From assembly GCA_963844885.1 (NCBI GenBank), contig CAWJQA010000008.1, positions 1 to 64,000 of the forward strand: a DNA stretch of 64,000 nucleotides, written 5' to 3'. The position numbers were made by a program, and so were the translations under genes. Numbering within the stretch: the stretch's first letter is position 1; the number at the start of each line of letters is the position of its first letter. Below are positions 15,943 through 23,132 of the stretch, one piece after another. The stretch is from DATMER01 sp963844885. GTDB lineage: Bacteria > Acidobacteriota > Thermoanaerobaculia > Multivoradales > UBA5704. A model generated the notes under the pieces. It was given only the letters and a program-made list of their open reading frames with translations, was not told the DNA's origin and ran no database searches.

Positions 15943-17724
15943 ATGGGTGAGATGCAGGTTCTGCGCGGCATGGGCGTGTCCGGAGGCATCGCCATGGGCA
16001 GGGCTGTATGCATCGAGACCCGCGGCCCCGACGTCTTCCGCATCCCGATCCTCGAGGATCAGGTGGAGGAGGAGGTCGCGCGCCTCTACGACGGCGCCCG
16101 CCGGGCGCGCTTCGAGCTGCAGCGGACGCGCGACAAGGCCAGCGAAGACCTCGGCAACGACCTGGCGGCGATCTTCGACGCGCACGTCCTGCTCCTCTCG
16201 GACCCCCACTTTCTGGGCAAGGTCGAGGAGCGCATCCGCAAGGACATCGTCAACGCCGAGTGGGCTGTCCACAAGACGGCGGAGGAGCTCGACGCCCGCT
16301 TCGCCCATCTGGACGACGCCTACATCCGGGAGCGCAGCGAGGATCTGACCGACGTCAGCCGCCACCTCCTGCGCAGCCTCCAGGGCACCGCCCACCACGA
16401 CCTCTCGGAGCTGCCGCCCGACGTCATCATCGTGGCCGACGACCTCACGCCGTCCGACGCGATCCGCCTGGGCCGGGCCAAGGTCATCGGCTTCGCCATC
16501 GAGTCGGGCGGCCGAACCTCGCACACCACCATCATCGCCCGCTCCTTGAACCTGCCCGCCGTGGCCGGCCTCACGGGCGTGAGCGGCTGCGTCAGCGACC
16601 AGGCCTCCATCATCGTGGACGGCGAGACCGGCACCGTCATCCTTCGCCCCACGCCCCAGGTGACGGAGGAGTACGCCGTCCGCAAGCGCGAGTTGGAGCG
16701 GCGCGACAGCGCCTACCTCGCGACCCGCGAGCTGGGCGCGGTGACCACCGACGGGGTCGAGATACAACTGATGGCGAACATCGACCTGCCGGAGGAAGTG
16801 GACGAGGTGGGCCCGTTCGGCGCCGCCGGCGTCGGCCTCTACCGCAGCGAGTTCCTCTATATCGAGAGGAGCCCGCACCTTCCCACCGAGGAAGAGCACC
16901 TGCAGACCTACCGTCACCTGATCGAGGCGGCGGCCCCGCACCCCGCGATCATCCGCACCTACGACCTGGGCGGACGCAAGCTGGCGCGCGAGGTCATGGC
17001 GACGGAGGAGGAGAACCCGGTCCTCGGGCTGCGCGGCATCCGCCTGACCCTGGCGCGGCCGGAGATCTTCCGCACCCAGATCCGGGCCCTCTTCCGGGCC
17101 GGCGTCTACGGCGACCTCTGGGTGATGCTGCCGATGGTCAGCACCCTCGAGGAGGTGCGGAGCTTCCGATCTTTCGCGGAAGGCATCCTCGAAGAGCTGG
17201 AGCGGGAGGGGCTGCCGTTCCGCCGGGACATCCGGCTGGGAGTCATGATCGAGGTGCCGGCCGCCGCCATGATCGCGGACGTGCTGGCGCGCGAGGTCGA
17301 CTTCTTCTCGATCGGCACGAACGACCTCATCCAGTATTCGATGGCCGTCGACCGCAACAACGAGCACGTGGCCAGCCTGTACCAACCCCTTCATCCGGGC
17401 ATTCTGCGCATGCTACGCTTCGTCATCGACAGCGCGCGCGCCGCGGGCATCGAGGTCTCCCTCTGCGGCGAGATGGCGGCGGACCCCCGCTGCGCTCTCC
17501 TGCTGGTGGGGATGGGGCTCCGGCGTCTCTCCGTGAGCCCGCGCCGGATCCCCGAGATCAAGACCTGGCTCCGGGATGTCTCCGCTGCCGAGCTTGCCGA
17601 CCTTGCCGAGGCCTGCCTCGCGCATTCGACCGCCGCCGACGTCCAGCGCCACCTGGAGAGCTATTTCGAGTGCGCGGTATCGGAGCGGGGAGCGGGAGCG
17701 GGGCACGGTCCGCAGTTAAACTGA
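15943..17724 (+). CDS. ptsI: PTS Enzyme I (phosphoenolpyruvate-protein phosphotransferase)
   Basis: Uses PEP to phosphorylate HPr. The 593 residues include the phospho-histidine motif GGRTSHTTIIAR, the PEP-binding domain with GLYRSEFLYIER, LGLRGIRLTL, VMIEVPAAAMIAD and FFSIGTNDLIQYSMAVDR, and the catalytic cysteine region SLCGEMAADP. It starts one base after the ptsH stop. Together with HPr, two IIA proteins and HprK it forms a complete phosphorelay with no transporter in view. Confidence 0.95.
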   Translation: MGEMQVLRGMGVSGGIAMGRAVCIETRGPDVFRIPILEDQVEEEVARLYDGARRARFELQRTRDKASEDLGNDLAAIFDAHVLLLSDPHFLGKVEERIRKDIVNAEWAVHKTAEELDARFAHLDDAYIRERSEDLTDVSRHLLRSLQGTAHHDLSELPPDVIIVADDLTPSDAIRLGRAKVIGFAIESGGRTSHTTIIARSLNLPAVAGLTGVSGCVSDQASIIVDGETGTVILRPTPQVTEEYAVRKRELERRDSAYLATRELGAVTTDGVEIQLMANIDLPEEVDEVGPFGAAGVGLYRSEFLYIERSPHLPTEEEHLQTYRHLIEAAAPHPAIIRTYDLGGRKLAREVMATEEENPVLGLRGIRLTLARPEIFRTQIRALFRAGVYGDLWVMLPMVSTLEEVRSFRSFAEGILEELEREGLPFRRDIRLGVMIEVPAAAMIADVLAREVDFFSIGTNDLIQYSMAVDRNNEHVASLYQPLHPGILRMLRFVIDSARAAGIEVSLCGEMAADPRCALLLVGMGLRRLSVSPRRIPEIKTWLRDVSAAELADLAEACLAHSTAADVQRHLESYFECAVSERGAGAGHGPQLN

Positions 17725-17741
17725 AGCCGAGAGGGTATTTG

Positions 17742-18095
17742 ATGCGTTTTCCGATCCGCAGAGTCGACAAGCCGTGGGGGTACGAGTTGATCTTCGCCCA
17801 CACGGACCGCTACGTAGGCAAGATCCTCCACGTCAATCCGGGCCAGGCTCTCTCCCTCCAGTACCATGAGGTGAAGGACGAGACCCTGTTCCTCTCCGAT
17901 GGCGAGGTGGAGTTGCTGGTGGAGGAGGACGGGAAGCTGATCGAGACCGTCCTGCGCGGCGGCGAGTCCTACCGGATACAGCCCTTCACCAAGCACCGGA
18001 TGATCGCCGGTGAACAGGGTTGCGACATCATCGAGGTGTCCACCCCGGAGCTCGAAGATGTGGTCCGACTCGAAGACCGTTACGGCCGCGCCTGA
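17742..18095 (+). CDS. Small cupin protein (mannose-6-phosphate isomerase C-terminal-like)
   Basis: A single-domain cupin of 117 residues. Motifs KPWGYELIFAHTDRYVGKILHV, LQYHEVKDETLFLSDGEVEL and YRIQPFTKHRMIA match the type II mannose-6-phosphate isomerase cupin, including candidate metal ligands (His, Glu, His). Such stand-alone cupins are often annotated as sugar isomerases, but the activity is not shown. It follows ptsI by 17 bp, and its 3' end overlaps the next gene. Confidence 0.75.
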   Translation: MRFPIRRVDKPWGYELIFAHTDRYVGKILHVNPGQALSLQYHEVKDETLFLSDGEVELLVEEDGKLIETVLRGGESYRIQPFTKHRMIAGEQGCDIIEVSTPELEDVVRLEDRYGRA

Positions 18096-18948
18096 CCGCC
18101 GTCTCGAAGGCAAGCCCCTCTCCCTCCTCAAGATCCAAAACCGTGCCGCCATCTCGGGGGTAGGGCTGCTCCTGGCAGCCCTGGCCGGTTGCGCCTCTCC
18201 GGCGCCGCCGGCCCGTACCGAGCCCCCGGCCTCCCGGGAGACCCCCGCACCGCCGGTGACGGCACCTCCCGAATCCGCGGAGCCGGCGCCCACACCGCAA
18301 CCGGCACCCCTGGACACAGAGAGGGAAGACCGGGTGATCGTCCTCGATCCGGGTGGGGAAGCGACCACTGCTCCCCACACCCTGGTGGAAGCGGCGCGCG
18401 CCGAGCGCGAACGGCGCGCCCATGCCGGCCCGCCGATCGCCGTCATCACCGACAAGAACCTCAAGCAGCACGCCACCGGTCAGCTCACTGTGGCCGCACC
18501 GGGAAAGAAGACCGGCGCCGAAGCGGAGGCCGGCCCGGCGCAGCCCGTCCGCGACGAGCAGTACTGGCGCAGTCGGGCGCTCGAGATCCGCCTACGCTGG
18601 CGCCACGCCGCGGACGACACCAAGGAGCTGGAGACCAGCGCCGCGGGGTGGCGCCGAAGCTTCTACGCCGAAAAGGACCCGAACGTCCGCAACGCCCGTA
18701 TCAAGCCGGAATGGGACCGAGTCCTGGACCGGTTGCAGACGGCCAGGGCCGAGGTGGACACCGCCAAGAAAGAGCTTGCCGACCTTCTCGAAGAAGGTCG
18801 CACCGCGGGAGCCCTCCCGGGATGGCTCCGCGAGGGGGTCGACCAGGAACCGCAGGACGAACCCGAGCCGTCGAGCTCCCACCAGGCGATCGACCCGCCA
18901 CCCGCACCGCCCGTGGGCCCTCCGGGCAAGGACGGACACAGATCATGA
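18058..18948 (+). CDS. Putative lipoprotein of unknown function
   Basis: A 296-residue protein I do not recognise. After a 26-residue polar start there is a hydrophobic stretch ending in a lipobox, LLAALAGC, so it is probably lipid-anchored at the periplasm. A Pro/Ala-rich linker (PAPPARTEPPAS...) follows, then an alpha-helical, charged C-terminal domain (RSRALEIRLRWRHAADDTKELE; a coiled-coil-like VLDRLQTARAEVDTAKKELADLLEEG), and a Pro-rich tail. The start at 18058 overlaps the cupin by 38 bp, and the real start may be further in. The stop overlaps miaB (ATGA), so the two are likely co-translated. Confidence 0.7.
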   Translation: MWSDSKTVTAAPDRRLEGKPLSLLKIQNRAAISGVGLLLAALAGCASPAPPARTEPPASRETPAPPVTAPPESAEPAPTPQPAPLDTEREDRVIVLDPGGEATTAPHTLVEAARAERERRAHAGPPIAVITDKNLKQHATGQLTVAAPGKKTGAEAEAGPAQPVRDEQYWRSRALEIRLRWRHAADDTKELETSAAGWRRSFYAEKDPNVRNARIKPEWDRVLDRLQTARAEVDTAKKELADLLEEGRTAGALPGWLREGVDQEPQDEPEPSSSHQAIDPPPAPPVGPPGKDGHRS

Positions 18949-20273
18949 GCCCACGCCCACGCCGCGTCTTCATCGAGACCTGGGGTTGCCAGATGAACGA
19001 GCTGGACAGCCAGCGCATGCTTGGCCAGCTCATGCAGCAGGGGATCCTGCCGACCCTCCGCCCGGAGGAGGCCGACGTCATCCTCCTCAACTCCTGCAGC
19101 GTGCGGGACAAGGCCGAGCAGAAGGTCTACTCCCGGCTCGGCGAGTACCGGCTTTTCAAGCGGGAGAAGCCCGGCCTCCTGATCGGCCTGTGTGGCTGCG
19201 TCGCGCAGCAGGAAGGAGAACGGGCGCTCAGCCGTGTCCCTGACCTCGACTTCGTTCTCGGGCCGGGCCGCGTGGCCGAGCTCAACGACATCGTGGCGCA
19301 GCGCCGGATGGGGCAGCGAATGGTCGCCACCGGCTTCCCGGAGAACCCCCGGTACGACATCGACGCCGTCACCCGGCACGGCGAGTACAAGGGGATGGTG
19401 ACGATCATCGAGGGCTGCGACAAGAACTGTACCTTCTGCATCGTCCCCCAGACCCGCGGCCCGGAGCGCAGCCGGCCGATGGCGGACATCCTCCGCGAGG
19501 TGCGCCACCTCCTCGACTACGGCTTCCTGGAGATCGAGCTGCTCGGCCAGACCGTGAACCACTGGTGCGAGCCCGGGGGAGATGAGGACTTCGCGGACCT
19601 CCTGCGCGCCGTGGCGTCCCTCCCCGGCCTGCGCCGCCTGCGCTTCGTCACCTCCTACCCCCGCGACTTCACACCGCGCATGGTGGAGCAGGTGGGGAAG
19701 TATCCGAACATCTGTCCCTACCTGCACCTGCCGGTCCAGTCGGGCTCCGACTCCGTGCTGCATCGGATGGGCCGCGGCTACACCCGCGCCGAATACCTCG
19801 ACCTCGTCCGGCAGCTCCGGGAGGCCAGGCCCGGCCTGGCGCTCTCCACCGACCTCATTGCCGGCTTCCCCAGAGAAACCGAAGCCGACATCCGGCAGAC
19901 CCTCGATCTGCTCGAAGAAGTCCGTTTCTCGGCCCTGTATGCCTTCACCTACTCGCCCCGTCCCGGCACCGCGGCGCCACGCCTGGGCGGCGACGTGGCT
20001 CCGGAGATCGCGGCCGAGCGGCTGCAGCGGATCTTCCAGCTCCAGGACGGGATTCAGCAGGAGATCAATCAGGGCCTGGTGGGAGAGGAGATGGACGTCA
20101 TCGTGACCGGTTGGGGCAAGCAGGCCGGGACGCAGAGCGGCCGAACCGCATGCCACCGGATCGTCCACTTCCAGTCCGGTGCCGAGCCCTCGGCCCTGGG
20201 TCAGATCCGCCGGCTCCGCATCACCTCCGCCCAGTCGTACAGCCTCTTTGGAGAGACCGTGCCGCCATACTGA
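18945..20273 (+). CDS. miaB: tRNA-2-methylthio-N6-dimethylallyladenosine synthase MiaB
   Basis: A radical-SAM methylthiotransferase that adds the 2-methylthio group to i6A37 of tRNAs. The 442 residues show the UPF0004 domain with three cysteines (WGCQMNELDS, NSCSVRDKAE, LCGCVAQQEG), the radical SAM cluster CDKNCTFC, then HLPVQSGSDSVLHRMGRGYT and a C-terminal TRAM-like region. The start overlaps the lipoprotein stop. It is followed 51 bp later by a bifunctional-nuclease-family gene. Confidence 0.95.
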   Translation: MSPRPRRVFIETWGCQMNELDSQRMLGQLMQQGILPTLRPEEADVILLNSCSVRDKAEQKVYSRLGEYRLFKREKPGLLIGLCGCVAQQEGERALSRVPDLDFVLGPGRVAELNDIVAQRRMGQRMVATGFPENPRYDIDAVTRHGEYKGMVTIIEGCDKNCTFCIVPQTRGPERSRPMADILREVRHLLDYGFLEIELLGQTVNHWCEPGGDEDFADLLRAVASLPGLRRLRFVTSYPRDFTPRMVEQVGKYPNICPYLHLPVQSGSDSVLHRMGRGYTRAEYLDLVRQLREARPGLALSTDLIAGFPRETEADIRQTLDLLEEVRFSALYAFTYSPRPGTAAPRLGGDVAPEIAAERLQRIFQLQDGIQQEINQGLVGEEMDVIVTGWGKQAGTQSGRTACHRIVHFQSGAEPSALGQIRRLRITSAQSYSLFGETVPPY

Positions 20274-20324
20274 GGGTTTGTCTCTCTGCTTGACCTCCCG
20301 GGTTTGCCCCCTCAGAATAGCCCC

Positions 20325-20825
20325 ATGAGCGATCCCAGCCAGGAACTGAAAGTCGAGATCCGCGGTCTGATGTTGGACCCCTCGTCCAACGTTCCCATCG
20401 TCATCCTCCGGGACATCGAGAGCCAGCTCTTCCTTCCGATCTGGATCGGAGTATTCGAGGCGAACGCCATCGCGCTGAAGATCGAAGGAGTCGAGCCTCC
20501 TCGCCCCATGACCCACGACCTTCTGCGCCTGCTGCTGGAGCAGCTCGGGGCGCAGGTCGAGAAGATCGTCATCTCCGACCTCAAGGAGAGCACCTTCTTC
20601 GCCGTGATCCACGTCAAACACGACGGCCGGTCCGTCAGCATTGACGCCCGTCCCAGCGACGCCATCGCGCTCGCGCTGCGCACGGAGGCGCCGATCTACG
20701 TCCTCCGTGCGGTCCTGGACAAGGCCCAGGCCGCCGAGCTGGCCACCGACGCAGGCGACGAGGATCGGCTCAAGAAGTGGCTGGAAGAGATCAGCCCCGA
20801 AGAGCTGGGCAAGTGGACCATGTAG
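20325..20825 (+). CDS. Bifunctional nuclease family protein (DUF151)
   Basis: 166 residues of the BFN/DUF151 family: LKVEIRGLMLDPSSNVPIVILRD, LPIWIGVFEANAIALKIEGVEPPRPMTHDLL, and SIDARPSDAIALALRTEAPIYV. Some members have dual DNase/RNase activity in vitro; the in-cell role is unclear. The C-terminal LKKWLEEISPEELGKW tail is common in the family. The start is the ATG opening MSDPSQELKV. The gene sits downstream of miaB. Confidence 0.88.
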   Translation: MSDPSQELKVEIRGLMLDPSSNVPIVILRDIESQLFLPIWIGVFEANAIALKIEGVEPPRPMTHDLLRLLLEQLGAQVEKIVISDLKESTFFAVIHVKHDGRSVSIDARPSDAIALALRTEAPIYVLRAVLDKAQAAELATDAGDEDRLKKWLEEISPEELGKWTM

Positions 20826-20878
20826 GCCTCGGCCCGTCCGCAAATTCCCTTGTAACCCGCAGATCTACAACGATTTAC

Positions 20879-20906
20879 CGCGAATGTCGGCGCGCCGACA
20901 TTCGCG
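20879..20906. repeat. 28-bp perfect palindrome, dispersed repeat copy 2
   Basis: CGCG-AATGTCGGCGCGCCGACATT-CGCG, perfect over 28 bases, with the same 20-bp core as 5201-5220. It lies 31 bp upstream of the -35 box of the parA promoter and 53 bp after the DUF151 stop. Confidence 0.75.
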
Positions 20907-20936
20907 TCGGCCGCGCCGTGCAAGCCGCCCCTCGCC

Positions 20937-20965
20937 TTGACCCCGTACGGGGGTTCTTCTAGACT
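20937..20965 (+). promoter_or_regulatory. Sigma-70-type promoter of parAB
   Basis: TTGACC (20937-20942), 17-bp spacer, TAGACT (20960-20965). The predicted start site is only about 5 nt before the parA ATG at 20977, and no Shine-Dalgarno sequence precedes that ATG, so the mRNA may be nearly leaderless. Confidence 0.55.
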
Positions 20966-20976
20966 GCCCGTCGCCC

Positions 20977-21735
20977 ATGATCATCGCGATTACCAATCAG
21001 AAAGGCGGCGTTGGGAAAACCACGACCGCCATCAACCTGGCAGCCGCTCTGGCGAGCAAGGGAGTGAGGACCCTGGTGGTGGATATGGATCCCCAGGCCA
21101 ACAGCTCCATGTCCTTTCTCGACATCCACGAGCTCAAGCTGTCTCTCTATGACGCGCTGACCGAGGATAATATCCACCTCGTCGACGTGATCCAGCCGGC
21201 GGAGAAGGTGGAGAACCTCTTCATCGCCCCGTCCACCATCGCCCTGGCTAAGATCGAGGCCAAGCTCGTCGGGGAACTGGACAGTCACTTCCGCCTCAAG
21301 GACGAGCTGCAAGCCGTGCAGGAGCTGTACGACTACATCATCATCGACACACCTCCGACCCTGGGGATCATCACGGTAAACGCCCTGGTCGCGGCGACGC
21401 ACGTCCTGATCCCCATCCAGGCCAGCTACTTCGCTCTGGAGGGGACGGACGACCTGCTGGAGACGATCGACAAGATCAAGGTCCGGGCCAACCCCGAGCT
21501 CCAGATCCTGGGTGCCCTGATCACCATGTACGACAAGCGGACTTTGCTCGCCAAGGACATCTACGAGCAGATCCAGCATGTGTTCGGCGCCCGGGTGTTC
21601 GAGACGGTGATCACCAAGAGCGTGCGACTTGAAGAGAGCCCCGCCTACCGGGAGTCGATCTTCTCGTTCGCTCCACGGTCCACGGGAGCGTACGAGTACT
21701 ACCGGCTTTCCGAGGAGGTTCTGAGTCGTGTCTGA
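20977..21735 (+). CDS. parA: Chromosome-partitioning ATPase ParA (Soj)
   Basis: A 252-residue ParA/Soj ATPase. It has the deviant Walker A KGGVGKTTTAINLAAAL, Walker A' VVDMDPQANSS and Walker B YIIIDTPPTLGIITVNAL. The C-terminal part has the usual AYRESIFSFAPRSTGAYEYYRLSEEV. It binds DNA as an ATP dimer and works with ParB on parS. parB overlaps by 8 bp. I see no parS consensus nearby. Confidence 0.93.
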   Translation: MIIAITNQKGGVGKTTTAINLAAALASKGVRTLVVDMDPQANSSMSFLDIHELKLSLYDALTEDNIHLVDVIQPAEKVENLFIAPSTIALAKIEAKLVGELDSHFRLKDELQAVQELYDYIIIDTPPTLGIITVNALVAATHVLIPIQASYFALEGTDDLLETIDKIKVRANPELQILGALITMYDKRTLLAKDIYEQIQHVFGARVFETVITKSVRLEESPAYRESIFSFAPRSTGAYEYYRLSEEVLSRV

Positions 21736-22603
21736 GCCCTCTCGCAAGCGTGGTCTCCCGGTGCGGGTCAAGATGCGTCACGAGCCGCACTTCGTGGAGG
21801 AGCTGACTGCCCGCCACGAGACGCCAGTGGGGAAGATGGTCCCCCTGTCGACGATCGAGCCGGACCCGAACCAGCCCCGGTCCGCGATGGGAGATCTCGA
21901 CGAACTGGTAGCCTCGATTCGCGAGAAGGGGGTCCTGGAGCCGATCCTGGTCCGCCCCCGGCCCGAAGGCGAAGGGGACGTTCCCGCACCGGCCGGGATC
22001 CTGTACCGGATCATCTCCGGCGAGCGGCGCTACCGTGCCGCCCAGGAGGCCGGCCTGTATGAGGTGCCGGTGATCGAGATGGACGTCTCGGAGCAGGAAG
22101 CTCTTGAGATTGCCCTGATCGAGAACCTCCAGAGGAAGGATCTGACGCCCTTCGAAGAGGCCGAAGGCTACCGCCTCCTGGCCGAGCGTCATCAGTACAC
22201 ACATGAGGAGATCGCGTCGGCCGTCGGCAAGTCCCGCACAGTGATCACCGAGGGGCTATCCCTCCTGCAAATGCCACCACGGGTCCGGGATACGGTGCAG
22301 GCGCTCGCGATCACCTCCAAGTCGCTCCTGCTGGAGGTACTCAAAGCGGGCGACGAGCAGGAGATGATCGAGCTGCTCGAAGAGGTCGCCCGGCGCGGCC
22401 TGAACCGGGACGACCTCCGGCAGCGGCTTCGACGCGACAAGAGCGGTAAAAACGGCCGGCGCCGTCCGTACGTGTTTCGGTTCAAGTCGCCGGACAAGAG
22501 CTACAGCCTGTCCCTGACGTTCCGCCAGAGCGAGGTCGACAAGGACGACCTCGTCCGCGCCCTCGAGCAGATCCTCGCCGACCTCCGGCGAGAGACCGCT
22601 TGA
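21728..22603 (+). CDS. parB: Chromosome-partitioning protein ParB
   Basis: 291-residue ParB/Spo0J: N-terminal CTPase/arginine-rich motif (IEPDPNQPR, ISGERRYRAAQEAGLYEVPV), IENLQRKDLTPFEEAEGYRLL, a central helix-turn-helix (THEEIASAVGKSRTVITEGLSLLQMP), and a C-terminal dimerisation part. The start is the GTG at 21728 within parA, so translation is coupled. The C-terminus (KSPDKSYSLSLTFRQSEV) is slightly longer than usual. Confidence 0.92.
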   Translation: MSEPSRKRGLPVRVKMRHEPHFVEELTARHETPVGKMVPLSTIEPDPNQPRSAMGDLDELVASIREKGVLEPILVRPRPEGEGDVPAPAGILYRIISGERRYRAAQEAGLYEVPVIEMDVSEQEALEIALIENLQRKDLTPFEEAEGYRLLAERHQYTHEEIASAVGKSRTVITEGLSLLQMPPRVRDTVQALAITSKSLLLEVLKAGDEQEMIELLEEVARRGLNRDDLRQRLRRDKSGKNGRRRPYVFRFKSPDKSYSLSLTFRQSEVDKDDLVRALEQILADLRRETA

Positions 22604-22692
22604 TCCAACGCCCACACCGGCCTGGAGCCCGCGCCCGCATCGATGCTGATAAGAGAGATTATGTCAACCCATTGGTACGCGCTGACCGAGGC

Positions 22693-23112
22693 TCAGGAAG
22701 TGATCCACTCGACCGCCAGATCCTCGTCCTCTTCCAGGCGAAGCTTCGCAAGCACGGCTCCCCCGGGGATTGCGTCCTGAAGCCGGGCGTGGATCCAACG
22801 GACGAGGTTCTCGCTGGATGGGATGCTCCCGCCGTCGGCGAACTCAGGGACCGCGGCGTTGAGGTGCTGGTGATCGAGGGGCTCGACGACCCGGGCGGCG
22901 ACCAGGGCGTCAAGAGCTCCCAGATCGACGAGAAACCCCGTTTCGTCATCGACCTCTCCCTGGATGGTCACAAAGAGGCGGTAGTTGTGCCCGTGGCCCG
23001 GGAGATTGGCGCACTTGCCGAAGCGGGCCCGATTCTCCTCCTCCGTCCAGCCGGAGCGCCGGTAGAGGTGGGAGGCACTGAATCGGTAACGGCGTTCGAG
23101 TCGGACGTTCAT
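22693..23112 (-). CDS. queD: 6-carboxy-5,6,7,8-tetrahydropterin synthase (QueD/PTPS family)
   Basis: 139 residues. Zinc-binding histidines are in FSASHLY and GHGHNY. The catalytic cysteine is in FGKCANLPGHGHNY, whose spacing favours QueD (7-deazaguanine/queuosine pathway) over eukaryotic PTPS. LDHQHLN and SENLVRWI complete the active site. It is divergent from lptFG, with 20 bp between start codons. No other queuosine gene is present, so the pathway assignment rests on the motif alone. Confidence 0.88.
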   Translation of the reverse strand: MNVRLERRYRFSASHLYRRSGWTEEENRARFGKCANLPGHGHNYRLFVTIQGEVDDETGFLVDLGALDALVAARVVEPLDHQHLNAAVPEFADGGSIPSSENLVRWIHARLQDAIPGGAVLAKLRLEEDEDLAVEWITS

Positions 23113-23132
23113 GATGTCTCCCTATCCATATA

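Noticed and set aside
20879..20906. parS site for ParB
   Set aside because: It does not resemble TGTTTCACGTGAAACA, and the same palindrome occurs far from parAB.
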